This document shows, piece after piece, positions 44,801 through 53,760 of a stretch of 64,000 bases of DNA. Below the pieces are notes generated by a model. That model worked only from the letters and a program-made list of their open reading frames with translations, did not search any database and was not told the DNA's origin. Within the stretch, counting starts at the first letter, position 1. Each line of letters opens with the position of its first letter. Position numbers and translations under genes: made by a program. Origin of the DNA: Gracilaria domingensis (taxonomy: Eukaryota; Rhodophyta; Florideophyceae; Gracilariales; Gracilariaceae); assembly GCA_022539475.1 (NCBI GenBank), contig VCMS01000162.1, forward strand, positions 62,001 through 126,000, read 5' to 3'.

Positions 44801-46034
44801 CTCAATTCCACGACCTGCACGCAGCACGCCCGCCACAGTACAGTTGGAAAGATCCAAGGCAGTTGAAACTGCTACAAAGGCCGTTCAGAAGGAACACGCA
44901 AAACGGAAAGTAGCATTCGGGCTCAAATCGTACAATGGACCAAAGGGAAAGGAATATAGCGAGAAGCTGCAAAGACTGCCTGCAGGTGCTCAGGTCTATG
45001 TTTACCGAGAGAAATCGAAGAAGTGGGAAGGACCTCACACGTTCATCAACATCGATGGTGAGACGGTTGTTGTACAGCTTCCTCATGGTCGCCGAATTTT
45101 TCGCTCTTGTGTAGTGAAACCCGTCATTGAATCTACTCTGGAACAACCCCGAGTAGAGACAGAACAGATCGAAGATACTGTACAGAACAATCTACCCGAA
45201 CCCAACCTTCATGAATCAGAAAACGTGCAAGGGAATAATGATGTTTTGTTATCAGACGCGATTCTTTCTGAGATGTTTGGTGAGGACACAGCTATGAGCA
45301 CTTTATCCACAGCGAGTGAAGAACACGATTTCATTCAGTCAAGGAAAGACGAGCTAGAGGGGCTGAAGAGACGAGACACTTTCGAAGTAGTTGACATTGA
45401 GACCGTACCAGAAGGGACAAGAATTTATGGATCGAGGTGGGTGGATATATTGAAGACCGCTAATGGCCGTACGATTGAAAAGTCTCGACTAGTTGCTCAG
45501 AATTACAAGGACCGCGGCGCATTGAATATAGAGACAAGGTCACCAACTGTCAGCAGATTAGGACAAAGATTGGCCATCGCCCTAGCAGCCATGTTTGAGA
45601 CACACGATACATATGTACGAGATATCTCCCAGGCTTACATACAATCGCAGTCGAAAATCGAACGAGACATATTTCTTCGTCCGCAACCCGAGATGAAACT
45701 AGGAAGGAACAAGGTATTGAAGGTTCTAAAACCACTCTATGGTATCCCGGAGAGCGGACTACACTGGTTTCTTACCTACCAAGAGCACCACAAGAAACGC
45801 CTTAATATGAGACCAACCAATGTAGATCCATGTGTGTTGTATCGACGTAGCGGTTCTAAAGTGGACGGGATGACAATATTACAGGTAGATGACTCTTTTG
45901 GGCATGGGAACGATAACTTTCTAGAAGACGAGGAAAACGAATCCGTTATTTTTCAGTCAAAACCACGAAAAAAAACTTACAGCAGGAGAATCTACGACCT
46001 TCAATGGCATGAACATAAGGAAAGAAGTGGGTAA
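41862..46034 (+). CDS. element E gag-protease-integrase-RT polyprotein
   Basis: There are 1,390 codons, starting 59 bp after the LTR. Gag covers residues 1-500 (LKLCQGRPRFSGRLQDDLQG, LRDQLIVSID). An atypical knuckle GCYVCGENHLARTRH lies near residue 500. The protease has YIDTCANRSSV near residue 636, where the usual core is DSGA or DTGA. The integrase has the zinc motif LHRVFGHPSV near residue 767, then Asp (AVDIMYV), Asp (DQGSNF) and Glu (HVERYH) near 836, 893 and 928. RT begins near 1,165 (RWVDILKTANGRTIEKSRLV, PLYGIPESG) with LQVDDSFGHG near 1,341 replacing YVDD by QVDD. The frame runs off correct text at an A8 run (45967-45974). RNase H continues in the +1 frame. Confidence 0.93.
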   Translation: MTDEVSGIAHGELSEAHQVQALNADALRDFSNALYNAIGDPDLPPPDASEEEMRKYRDEVETYGKEMLATFESTKLQNEALWFEFTSVFRPASIPNMSRFLVIKWIDFLTNRGVWVKRKQGYPRKRALGECLMQNRFVPTGTGEPASHGNIVANQTGHQYGQDRNDNAEAVVLHPQNPRSTCNEQHEEVFVEPANRSVRDEVPQIIRQEPTELSREAQRSRLQDVLPNICSNLPDRITQSKGYNSGQPPDENEKNSGKGTHSLLKLCQGRPRFSGRLQDDLQGTLEFYDAMAKRCRLTDIEKAEYLPTMLDGAALKFYLRNYRDGDPYEGILQKFIDNYMNPEEKNRALLVWQSMRLSQAMRESPEKSELAVFMSFYEKLVNLQQQLDPAYRNDNFLRDQLIVSIDMEKITQALRERIPSTSQEARSRIATFLSSDPRSADSFVVSSDRRKTRDHFANYSLGHKYGGDARKHLKGHHRKRMDSNSRKLSSRWISGKRGCYVCGENHLARTRHSPQEVKAAIDRLKSKRPSAYITIEDLAYIVDEVTGDEDSNVDEHDANVVYSSDSDSDSEWSEEDAAYIIEDDMNLHETDEVLLANASLVHGIGFHRDMNQALATMEAELREGERDEFKGLYIDTCANRSSVMSYAQYKAYCEQFDVPCQIDRNNVKRLRGIGGSSQPLGTATIPVPFKDLNLVIDITFQIVQDKVPSLLSMKDMIENGLEISLQRREVMYKHLRQDLTFRNYFLIHNWKREDLTYSLYTETELRKLHRVFGHPSVNAFTNLLKRARPDEMDAKVREAIEDLTKSCATCAVNAPRPRRFKLTVGTDDLRFNHIVAVDIMYVNNKPVFHAVDEATHFNSALFLKRVTSSEVWKAFLRCWSRLYLGPPDFLRIDQGSNFISKEFHELSEAEGITVLEAPIESPSTMTHVERYHGPLRVAYTKIRESLPRAETDADCLQMAVKSINDTLGPEGLCPTLLVFGSIPRPARSTPATVQLERSKAVETATKAVQKEHAKRKVAFGLKSYNGPKGKEYSEKLQRLPAGAQVYVYREKSKKWEGPHTFINIDGETVVVQLPHGRRIFRSCVVKPVIESTLEQPRVETEQIEDTVQNNLPEPNLHESENVQGNNDVLLSDAILSEMFGEDTAMSTLSTASEEHDFIQSRKDELEGLKRRDTFEVVDIETVPEGTRIYGSRWVDILKTANGRTIEKSRLVAQNYKDRGALNIETRSPTVSRLGQRLAIALAAMFETHDTYVRDISQAYIQSQSKIERDIFLRPQPEMKLGRNKVLKVLKPLYGIPESGLHWFLTYQEHHKKRLNMRPTNVDPCVLYRRSGSKVDGMTILQVDDSFGHGNDNFLEDEENESVIFQSKPRKKTYSRRIYDLQWHEHKERSG

Positions 46035-46827
46035 CATTATGACTGTCACACAGACGGAGAAACTGAAGTCGCTGAAATATCCTGAGAACGCAGCAGACTT
46101 TGCCAGTGTAAGAGCTCAAGTTCAGTATATTGGTTGCTGCACCAGACCAGATATGTGTGCACCTTCTCAAATCTTGGCAAGCGCTGTCAGCAAACCTCAA
46201 GCTGCCGATCTGAAGCAAATGAAGAAGATCGTTGACCGATGCCGCAGCACAGCAGAAGTAGGGTTAAAGTTTGTTCCATTGGATTTGAATTCGACTCGTA
46301 TCATGCTATTTACGGATTCCTCTTTCGCAAATGTATCTGATCTGAAGTCTCAACTTGGTTTTGTTATTTTACTGGTGGATAAGGATAACAGAGCAAACAT
46401 AATACACTACGGCAGCATGAGATGCAAGCGAGTGGCTCGTTCAGTTCTTGCGGCAGAGATCCAAGGATTGGTTTATGGATTTGACAATTGTTACGTTGCT
46501 CAGAGTATGATACAAGAAGTAACAGGACGGAAGATACCAATCGATGCCTATGTTGATTCTCGTACGCTCTTTAATGTTATAGCCAAGAGTGGCTCTACTC
46601 TGGAAAAGAGACTTCAAATTGATGTCGCGGCATTGAAGGAAAGCCATTCAAAAGGAGAGCTTCGTTACTTAGCCTGGATACCAGGACTCGAAAACGTATC
46701 AGACGGTCTGACCAAGGGACTGATTGGGAATACTCATCCGCTATGGAACGTAATGTTGACGAACTCAATCACACTGACACCGACCGGATGGATTGAGCGT
46801 AAGAAATTATCAAGAATGGATAACTAA
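46009..46827 (+). CDS. element E RNase H portion in the +1 frame
   Basis: It continues the polyprotein after the A8 run: KYPENAADFASVRAQVQYIG, RPDMCAPSQ, the RNase H core FTDSSFANVSDLKSQLGFVI, SVLAAEIQGLVYGFDNCYVA, DAYVDSRTLFNVIAKSGSTL, and a terminal KGLIGNTHPLWNVM region. One base fewer in the A run would fuse it to the upstream frame. The listed Met at 46009 is probably not a real start. Either a single-base indel or sequencing error, or ribosomal slippage, could account for the shift. Confidence 0.9.
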   Translation: MNIRKEVGNIMTVTQTEKLKSLKYPENAADFASVRAQVQYIGCCTRPDMCAPSQILASAVSKPQAADLKQMKKIVDRCRSTAEVGLKFVPLDLNSTRIMLFTDSSFANVSDLKSQLGFVILLVDKDNRANIIHYGSMRCKRVARSVLAAEIQGLVYGFDNCYVAQSMIQEVTGRKIPIDAYVDSRTLFNVIAKSGSTLEKRLQIDVAALKESHSKGELRYLAWIPGLENVSDGLTKGLIGNTHPLWNVMLTNSITLTPTGWIERKKLSRMDN

Positions 46828-46869
46828 GACTATGTTTGACAAATTTTGTCAAAAGAAAAGTTTTTGGAG

Positions 46870-47458
46870 TGTAGATTTTTCTATGATTACATGGGAGGAT
46901 TTGTATGGACATGCAATACTTATATATGCATAAGCAGCAATGCATATCAGATATTGATTTTGTAATGTTGGAGAGATGTCGATTGCATGGCGGATTGGAA
47001 GGTGAACAAGAAATAAGTTAGGCAGTAATCGGTATACAAATCAGAAGAGTACATGAAAGAGATAATATATAGAACAGTAGAGTTGTCTTAGAAAGTAGTA
47101 TAAATAGGGTGGGTGCGGATACTACATGATTGACCTCCTCGGACAATCATCAAGTAAAAGCAAATAACATCCAACTATCAGGAACCATCTCCGATGCGGG
47201 AGACCGCGCAACTGAGTTGCAACTACTTGTAGTAAGTTAACGAACCACGAAGCGTTATACACTAACCTTGCGTTTGTATCGACCTCTACTGCGTGTGGAA
47301 TCGACAGGTCCGTTCTACCGCAGCACCATTGGGTGCCGCATACCGTTCGCATCTGTGAGAATAAAGGACGTACGAAAACAGCCTCACTGGGGGCCGTGGA
47401 TACTGATCTTTATTGAATTGTCACCGGCTTCGAGCCGATTGAAGCCCAGGTTTCGACA
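46870..47458 (+). repeat. element E 3' LTR
   Basis: It matches 41214-41802 base for base as far as I can see. It is preceded by a short purine-rich run (AAAAGAAAAG, 46,853-46,862) that may act as the polypurine tract, and by a small palindrome, TTTGACAAATTTTGTCAAA. Confidence 0.95.
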
Positions 47459-47463
47459 ATGAC

Positions 47464-47769
47464 AATCCTCTCCATTCAACTGGTTTTTTGGGCACAACGT
47501 GCGGCACTGTGCTCACTACTGAAGCAGCTGTTGGCCTTCTGAAGTTGAAGCAGAAACAGAGCGACGTCGCAAAGGAGGTTTCAAAGCTTACAGCCGCAGA
47601 AAACGATAAAAAAGGATTGCTGGAGAAGAACCAGCGCAAAGTATCGCAGAAGCAGAATGAAATTGCGGACTCTACATGGAGGGTTCGTGAGTTTGAAGAA
47701 CCTTTTAGTTTGCCGTGTCCATACTCCGTTCGTATGGCGATTGCAACGGAAACGGCTGCAGAAATCTAA
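47464..47769 (+). pseudogene. pogo-like transposase, coiled-coil C-terminal tail
   Basis: After removal of element E and one ATGAC, the host text reads MIDDNPLHSTGFLGTTCGTV, then LTTEAAVGLLKLKQKQSDVA. It continues as a Lys/Glu-rich helix (EVSKLTAAENDKKGLLEKNQ, RKVSQKQNEIA) to a stop at 47767-47769. Charged helical tails are common in pogo-type transposases. It is out of frame with the DDE part, which stops at 41149-41151. Confidence 0.55.
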
Positions 47770-48393
47770 GCAGAGTTAGTTGTGCACGATGTGTAGTCTT
47801 TGGTTACTGCAGATCTCGCAATGTGCGTATGTCTGAATGAAAAAAATGAATTGGATCTTATGCGGTGCTTATGAGGGTCAAAAGCGTTGTGAGAAGCATC
47901 GGGTTGCGAACAATGAACCATGTGTTTCGTGATAGACTTGATTGGTGCGGAAAGCGTTCTCTCTTTTGTACAAGATATTTGTTTGCAGCCTTTGAAAGCT
48001 CGCTTCAGATTGCACTTGGTAGTAACGTTCATTTCAGAAATAATTGCTTCAATTGCTTTAACTTCCCGTTGCTCCTTGTAGTGTTCAATTTTGAGGGGCA
48101 CCCACTGTAGCACCCTTTTGCCGAGCAGGAGGTTGCGGGCGATTCTAAAATAAAAGGCCTTAGATCCTAGAGCGAGGGCGACCTCTGAGAAGAGCAGAGC
48201 GGCGGATTTGTCTCGGAGGTGCGCCTTCCCTGCTGTTTTCCGCTACCGTCTTTTTCGTTTTTCTGCCCTCCATAGTGCGCGCGACGGCCACACTCGGCAA
48301 CAATAAAGGCAACTAGTTGCTGCTTTAAAATATGTTTTGCTTTGAACAAAGTGCTCGAATAGCTCAACACTAGGTCAGACCGTATGTTAGCTA

Positions 48394-49533
48394 TCAAAAT
48401 CCTGCACATTGTCCGGATGACGTCAATGTCACCGTGTTGTCTGCACCGGATGGAGCCGGCATGTTGTCAACGCACCCTAGTTCTACAAACGTGTTACCAG
48501 TAATCGAAACGCCTCCAGTGTTCACCGAAATCGACGCAACTCCGACATCATTGTCCGAAACCGTCACACCCATATTCTCAATGATTTCAATCGAAAGCTC
48601 AGAGTTTGAGGAAACCTCTACGGGGCCTGAATTGCCTTTCACGGACACGCTTTGATTTGCAAATTTCGAGCTGATTATGGACACTGCTCCAGACTCCTCA
48701 ATTCCCACATCACCTGTGACAGTGGACCCTGTAAGAGAAACGCTCCCTGATATTCCACCAATTCCGACGTCGCTATCAGCTTCGATCATGGTGAGGGCCA
48801 CTGAACCCGTTAGATCAGAAATGCTAATATCACTCAGCAAAGCTGAAGTGATCACAATATCCCCTGTTTGTTCAACGACGGAAAGATCTCCAGAGGTGAA
48901 GTTCGCCCCTATCAACTTCACGTCCCCAGTTCCCTTCTCGACTAAGACTCCGGCAGTAATGCTGGACATTGGGCACGAAGGCGACTCTTCGGCAGAAAGA
49001 TCACCAGTACGTTCTACGATTTCAATTGAGCCCGTGATGGTGGCATCACATAGAATTATATCTCCGCTTCCGAGCTTGGCAGAGATTCCTCCAATAGTTC
49101 CACCCGTGACAGCAACAGCTCCAGAGTTCTCGTTCAGTACAGACAAGACAGTGCCCTCAACATCGACGGAGCCAGAGTTCAAAAGTGAAACTTGTCCGAG
49201 AACGGCGTCCGGACCGACTTGCACAACGCTGGAGGGGGATGTTTCGGAGGATACATCACCAGAGACGGAAGTCGTTCCTTGCAAATTGATATCACCCGAC
49301 GATGTGGAGAGAACGCTTCCAAAGATCTGGGTAGCCCCTGTGGTCGTGAGTGAGCCTCCATTTATAATCTCGACGGACCCCGTGATGGTAGCTCCGTTTA
49401 TAGTACAGGGGATTCCGTCAATCATCACGTTGTCAGGGACGGTGCCTGTGATCGTACCTGTACACGGGACCTGCGCATGGGCCATTAAGGCGAAAAGAAA
49501 GGTGGAAAAGATAGCTATCGGGAGCCGAGACAT
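48394..49533 (-). CDS. secreted beta-solenoid-like protein
   Basis: No named family is recognised. I start at the Met of MSRLPIAIFSTFLFALMAHA (49533), because this begins a classic signal peptide with a likely cut after AHA. The frame is open upstream to 49680, but those 49 residues look non-coding. The mature chain (about 355 residues) is made of short imperfect repeats of alternating Val/Ile and Gly/Ser with the pattern G-S/D-V-x-I/L-x-G/N (for example GSVSLTGSTVTGDVGIEESG, ISGSVSLTGSTVTGDV, TGDIVITSALLSDIS). This predicts a right-handed beta-helix. Cys pairs cap both ends (PCTGT and IPCT; ELGC and GQCAG). It is acidic, almost without Lys or Arg, and has no membrane anchor after the signal. 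A wall or extracellular-matrix protein or ice/carbohydrate-binding solenoid is conceivable. It has no introns. Confidence 0.75.
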   Translation of the reverse strand: MSRLPIAIFSTFLFALMAHAQVPCTGTITGTVPDNVMIDGIPCTINGATITGSVEIINGGSLTTTGATQIFGSVLSTSSGDINLQGTTSVSGDVSSETSPSSVVQVGPDAVLGQVSLLNSGSVDVEGTVLSVLNENSGAVAVTGGTIGGISAKLGSGDIILCDATITGSIEIVERTGDLSAEESPSCPMSSITAGVLVEKGTGDVKLIGANFTSGDLSVVEQTGDIVITSALLSDISISDLTGSVALTMIEADSDVGIGGISGSVSLTGSTVTGDVGIEESGAVSIISSKFANQSVSVKGNSGPVEVSSNSELSIEIIENMGVTVSDNDVGVASISVNTGGVSITGNTFVELGCVDNMPAPSGADNTVTLTSSGQCAGF

Positions 49534-51055
49534 TTGTACAAGTTCAAAGCAGTTGATCATCTTTTGCATTAACGCTTTGTGCCTTGTAGTAGACAAAGTT
49601 CTGAATCGGAGACTGTTGTGACAGAGGTACGGATGCAGCTGACACGGAGAACATATTGCATACGCTTTTAAACTTTCCAAAAGGCTTGTCCGGCGGCGTA
49701 AAGGAAAGCTCTGCTAAAGGGAAGGCGATTGAGAAGATGTTTTTGATATGTTTCGCCTATAAATTCATCTTCTTCATATCTCGAGCCAACTGAAACCAAT
49801 ATCTGATTGGACCTGAGTGTGGCGACAAACATGTGGAAAATCGTCATTCCAGTGAAAAAAATCGGAGAAGACTAACCACCCATCTCCATAGGCAAATGAT
49901 TGTTACTAAGAAGTTGAATTGATGGCTTCACGGCAAGCTCTCATTCCGTTCTCTCTTTTGAGCACGCTTCGAACTTGACCAGAGTCGTTTGGTACTATAA
50001 GGATAGCCCTCCTTACCCTCGCGCTGTAATCGACAAAACTGACTGAGCGGAGCCGGGCATAGATAGCAAGGACAAGAGATTTCATGATGCAGAAAGAAAC
50101 CCTCCGTTTCGGATGCTATCGATGATCAAGTATGGGATAAACTCGGCTCGACAGTTTTGTTAGTAACAAAATCGCAGCAATACACCACATACGCCCGAGA
50201 TTGAAGATACAGTAAGTAATTGTTTTTGTTCCTCCTTCCGTATTGTGGGATCAGGAGCGTCTCTAAGCAAGGCTGGGTCACGAAAAAGAAACTTTCAGAC
50301 GCAGATAGGGACCCCATTACTTCCAAGAATTTGGGTATGTTAACGTTAATCCCAGTTGGCCGATATATAAAGAGTTCATTTGCTTTTTGAATTGGTAGTT
50401 CGCTATGTAAATTATACCAGACGACTGTCGTTGTTTAGCAGGACCGAGCAGCATATTGCGCGCCTGTCCCAGATGCTAGGACGTTCACTGCGAACGTGTC
50501 GAGAAGTGGGAGATGTAATTTACGCCTGCTCATGCCAGGAGAGAGAAGGACGAGAGCTCGCTTTTCACTTGCTTCTGCAATTTTCAGCTCCACGGCTGTT
50601 GCCGCTGCGACTGATATGAAGGAAGTATTGGAGACAGGATTGTGAGCGAGAAAGTGGAATCTAATGACAAAAAGTACACGGTATCATCTGGAGATGCACA
50701 GAGTGAGGCTAATTAGCAATTCAGATGGAAAGGACATCGCTTTGCAGCGTATTCGCGAGATGGTGTTGATGCTCAGTGCGCAGGACATTTTCGACGGAAT
50801 GATTTGTAGTGGTTGTCCAAAAAGGTTGTAGCGCTCAGTCAGAATTGAGTACGAAAGCGAATAAAGAAAAGGGTTAGCAGTTATGCTTTGGACCATTCGC
50901 CGTAATTTGTGTGGCAAAAAGCGTCATAGAATTTGTACTTTCGAGAGCTGTAATTAAAACTGTCGAGGGGTATATGATGGCATCAGCTCCGTCGGATGAC
51001 ATTGACGTGTCCGATGACAAAGTGGATGGAGATGTCGTGGTTTTATCGTGCTCCA
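49534..51055. other. no supported gene
   Basis: Only short frames are seen (50126-50326, 50380-50619, 50684-50917), with no motifs. The 5' region of the solenoid gene lies at 49,534-49,800. A weak TATA-like TTTATAGG sits on the minus strand near 49,757. Confidence 0.4.
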
Positions 51056-51118
51056 CGCGATCAGCATTTGAATTGCAAGGAGTTGCCGCAACTCCTTGCA
51101 ATTGAAATGCTGATCGCG
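51056..51118. repeat. 63-bp near-perfect inverted repeat
   Basis: CGCGATCAGCATTTGAATTG continues CAAGGAGTTG, a CCG centre, then CAACTCCTTG and CAATTGAAATGCTGATCGCG. Each arm is 30 bases with one mismatch. It lies in gene-free DNA. Confidence 0.9.
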
Positions 51119-52099
51119 CACGTGTGGTTTACAAGCGCAATGTGCCATTCGATCAAGCACAACCATGCCATTCCGAATATATACTTCTACGAAGCCTACG
51201 AAGGTAATCTGCCTCAGCTTGAACAGCCTACGCAGCCTACGCGCACTCACGATGGTCACATAGGCTGTACACTGCATGTATCCTAAGCCACGTTGAATTT
51301 CAGAGCTTGAAAGCGCGCAGAGGGCAAATGCCTTTCGGTACAAGTTGAACTGACCACGCAATCAAGTTTTGAATTTGAATACAGGGTTCAACCCTGAACG
51401 TCGCAATGGATCGACGATACGCTTTCTTGAAGAGAATAATTAGAATCAATTGGAGCCTCACCCATGGCTATGGGCTTCCAGATTGTTCAAGTCGATAAAG
51501 GCGATGTTTCAGAACTTGAACTGTGAAAAGTCTTCGAAGCTCGTCAGCGGACAAGTGTCAAGCTCGCAGAACAGATGAAGACAACGAGAGCACAGTTTGC
51601 AAGATAGTGAGAGTGCTCCTCTTCCAAAAGCGGATGATGGAGTGTTTCTTAATTTGAAGACGAAAGCGTGCTGGACATTCACTTTTTGCGTTCCAATTGG
51701 TACCAGTACTAACAAGAAACAGCAAAAACGAAAACGAAAAAAAACATACGTAGTTACAGAAACATACAAACTGTTGGTCAAACCAGGGACAGGACAGCAC
51801 TACGGTTGCGGGTATTCGCTCGTAGCCGCGGTAAAAGGGAGGGAATGGAAGACAAAAGCAAAAGGGCAGCCAAAAAGCCCGCAGGAATCCCTCCTGGGAT
51901 GTTCTTCCGCGGAGTGCCTCCGGACGCTAGCAGACTGCTATGCCTGACTAAGGCGAATGCAGAGGATTGTCTTCCGTCGTGGGTTGCACTTGCACAAGTC
52001 TTTGTACGTGCACATACAAAACTAGCTACGCAGTTCCGATTACGCCTGCCGTATGCGGCAAAAAGAAAGAAACGCACTCAACTGTTGAGATCTTTCGAA
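51119..52099. other. no supported gene
   Basis: Frames at 51597-51947 and 51806-52102 are open but overlap each other and antisense frames, and they show no recognisable domain. A short direct repeat, TACGAAG/CAGCCTACG, occurs near 51,190-51,240. Confidence 0.4.
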
Positions 52100-52400
52100 T
52101 GAATCGTTCTGGTCCCGGAGTGGGACTAGACGGGGGTGTCGGCGGCGCTCGGTGTAGCGGCGTGGGTTGAGGCTGGTGTCCCGCGCGATTGCTGGCGAGC
52201 ACAGTGACGGCCCTGGTGTAGGGCTGCATGTGCGGAACGGACTTGCGGCCTCGGGGTGGAGCTGCGTCCCGTACAGTCAATGACTGGCGTAAAGATAAGT
52301 TTACTGAGTTGTAGATGATGCGATAAGTTAGTTAACTACCGCGACGGCGCCGTCGGCGGCGGCGGCTGCGCACGCGATCGTCGTCGACGGCGCATCCAGT
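52100..52400. repeat. paralogous segment U, left copy (empty site)
   Basis: It matches the reverse complement of about 59,300-60,450 with the hAT element removed: GGAGTGGGACTAGACGG, GAGGCTGGTGTCCCG, TGTGCGGAACGGA and GTCGTCGACGGCGCAT are common to both in order. On the minus strand this copy reads TVRDAAPPRGRKSVPHMQPY. The other copy has TVRDAALPRSRRSVPHI followed by a stop, so the segment may carry the exon of an unrecognised gene. Here the site of the hAT insertion is unoccupied. Confidence 0.7.
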
Positions 52401-52769
52401 ACGTCAGCTGCCGTCGTCAAGCACGGCGCAGCTTGCGGAGAGTCCCCCGCGGTGCTGCTCCCACGACATCAACTTGTGGATTCCATGCGCTCATTGAATA
52501 GGAAATTGCAGCAATTGCAAGGTGCGCCATAGTGCAGACAAAGCTGATTGTGGATGCACTGCATTCGGCACTGCACACGAGCAACGAATGGAAACGCAGA
52601 AGGTAGAAGCGCTGCTGAACCACTTGTAGTGTCAAGGATGGAGTAAGTTACGAAGGTAAGGTAAGTGCGTGGCATCGTGTTCGGTATTGATTACTGTTGA
52701 AGGAGATGGCGACGAGGAACGATGGCCGAGATAACGGATGTGTTATCTGGGCGCAGGGGAGAGGCTCCT
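52401..52769. other. no supported gene
   Basis: GC-rich at first, then mixed. It is the downstream region of the membrane-protein gene. No features are recognised. Confidence 0.4.
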
Positions 52770-53582
52770 TTACAAGATTTGGGCGCGCAGGCACTGGTCG
52801 CCAACGCTGACAGCGTCATGCAGCTGCGCCTGCTGTCGCGCCAGCTCGTCGTCAAGCAGCAGCTCCGCCGCATCAGCCACCAACCGCAGCACTCTGGCGC
52901 GAGCCACGCCCGTAGCGAGCTGCAAAGCGGCGCCCGACACGCCGCCCAGCACGTTGAGCGCCACGCTCGCGCTCGCGCGCGACAGCAGCCAAGCCGCGCC
53001 GGCCAGCGCCGTGGGGACAATCGGGTACACGAAGGCCACGACCGCCAGCGTGCGAAACAAGCGCGACAGCAGGCCGTGCAGCTGCAGCACGGGGTGCGCC
53101 GCCAGCGAGCGCAGCGCGTCCTGCAGCGGCGCGCCGGCCGCGCCCGCCAGCAGCGGCGTCGCGTCGCGCGCTCCCGCGGACTCGGCCAGCGCGCGCACCC
53201 GCTTCGAAAGCCGTGGCAGCGACGCCGGCGCCGGCGCCGGCGGCGCGTGGCGCTCCAGCTCGCGCAAACGCTGCAGCGCGTCGGGCGAGCGCGCGAGGAG
53301 ACGGCCGTCGCGAAGCGCGTCGCACACGGCGTGCAGCCGGTGCAGAACGACGCGGCGTCGCCACAGCGGCACGAAGAGCGACGGCAGCGCGAGCAGCGGC
53401 GCGACGAGCAGCGCGATCCGCTGCGCGGGCGGCGGGAGACGCGGCGCGAGCAGCGCGGGCACGGCGGAAAGCAGCGCGAGTAGCAGCGCCAGCAGCGCGT
53501 AGAAGAGGCCGGCGAAGCGGCGCGTGAGGCGCAGCGCCTCGCGCAGCGGCGCGCACGCCGCGCTTGGCAGCGGCGACGTCAT
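52770..53582 (-). CDS. Ala/Leu/Arg-rich membrane protein of unknown family
   Basis: I chose the start at 53582 (MTSPLPSAACAPLREALRLT). The frame is open further upstream only because it crosses a CGG/GCC repeat that would encode poly-Ala. The 270-residue product has hydrophobic segments near residues 23-45 (LFYALLALLLALLSAVPALL), 52-72 (RIALLVAPLLALPSLFVPLW), 180-205 (TLAVVAFVYPIVPTALAGAA) and 210-230. An Arg-rich loop (residues 72-160) lies between them, suggesting a four-pass membrane protein. It has no recognised family. A decayed paralogue lies at 57000-57660, and both are followed by a C2H2 zinc-finger gene on the same strand. The very high GC (third positions G or C) supports real coding use. 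Confidence 0.6.
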   Translation of the reverse strand: MTSPLPSAACAPLREALRLTRRFAGLFYALLALLLALLSAVPALLAPRLPPPAQRIALLVAPLLALPSLFVPLWRRRVVLHRLHAVCDALRDGRLLARSPDALQRLRELERHAPPAPAPASLPRLSKRVRALAESAGARDATPLLAGAAGAPLQDALRSLAAHPVLQLHGLLSRLFRTLAVVAFVYPIVPTALAGAAWLLSRASASVALNVLGGVSGAALQLATGVARARVLRLVADAAELLLDDELARQQAQLHDAVSVGDQCLRAQIL

Positions 53583-53586
53583 TTGG

Positions 53587-53628
53587 GCGGCGGCGGCGGC
53601 GGCGGCGGCGGCGGCAGCGGCAGCGGCG
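53587..53628. repeat. (CGG)n trinucleotide repeat
   Basis: About 14 tandem CGG/CAG-type triplets lie a few bases upstream of the start codon of the membrane-protein gene, that is in its 5' leader on the minus strand as (CCG)n. Confidence 0.9.
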
Positions 53629-53760
53629 CGGCAGAGCGCCGCGATCGCGCGGGCGGTGGCCGCGATGGCGGCGGCGACGGCGCGACGGCGCGACGGCGCG
53701 GGCGGATGCAGCGTACGTGGTACAACGGTACAGCGATATTGTTGAAACGTTGAAACGTTT

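Larger units (their letters stand above)
41214..47458 (+). mobile_element. complete LTR retrotransposon E (Copia type)
   Basis: It is 6,245 bp, bounded by two 589-bp LTRs (41214-41802 and 46870-47458) in which I found no difference by eye. A 5-bp target duplication, ATGAC, lies at 41209-41213 and 47459-47463. It is inserted within the pogo element. Matching LTRs mean very recent insertion. The order protease-integrase-RT-RNase H is that of Copia/Pseudoviridae. The divergent motifs recall the GalEa/PyRE1G1-type lineage known from red algae and some animals, which is an inference. Confidence 0.95.
37514..48107 (+). mobile_element. pogo-like DNA transposon with TIRs and TA target sites
   Basis: The left end reads CAGTGGGTGCCACTCAAAA, and the right end, on the opposite strand, reads CAGTGGGTGCCCCTCAAAA. 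Both are flanked by TA (37512-37513 and 48108-48109). CAGT-type ends with a TA duplication are usual for pogo/Tigger elements of the Tc1/mariner superfamily, and the coding parts inside fit. Without the nested retrotransposon E (6,245 bp plus a 5-bp duplication) the element is about 4.3 kb. Confidence 0.8.

Noticed and set aside
48677-49621. Long plus-strand open frame (314 codons)
   Set aside because: It is antisense to the solenoid gene. It has no signal or domain and arises from the Ser/Gly/Val codon pattern of the minus-strand gene, which has a clear signal peptide.
51370-51400. Possible tRNA T-arm (AGGGTTCAACCCTGA)
   Set aside because: It is only a short self-complementary stretch. No matching acceptor, D-arm or anticodon arm lies upstream.
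52738-53502. Plus-strand frames of about 250 codons
   Set aside because: They are shadows of the GC-rich minus-strand membrane-protein gene. The products are Arg/Ala/Ser-rich low-complexity text.
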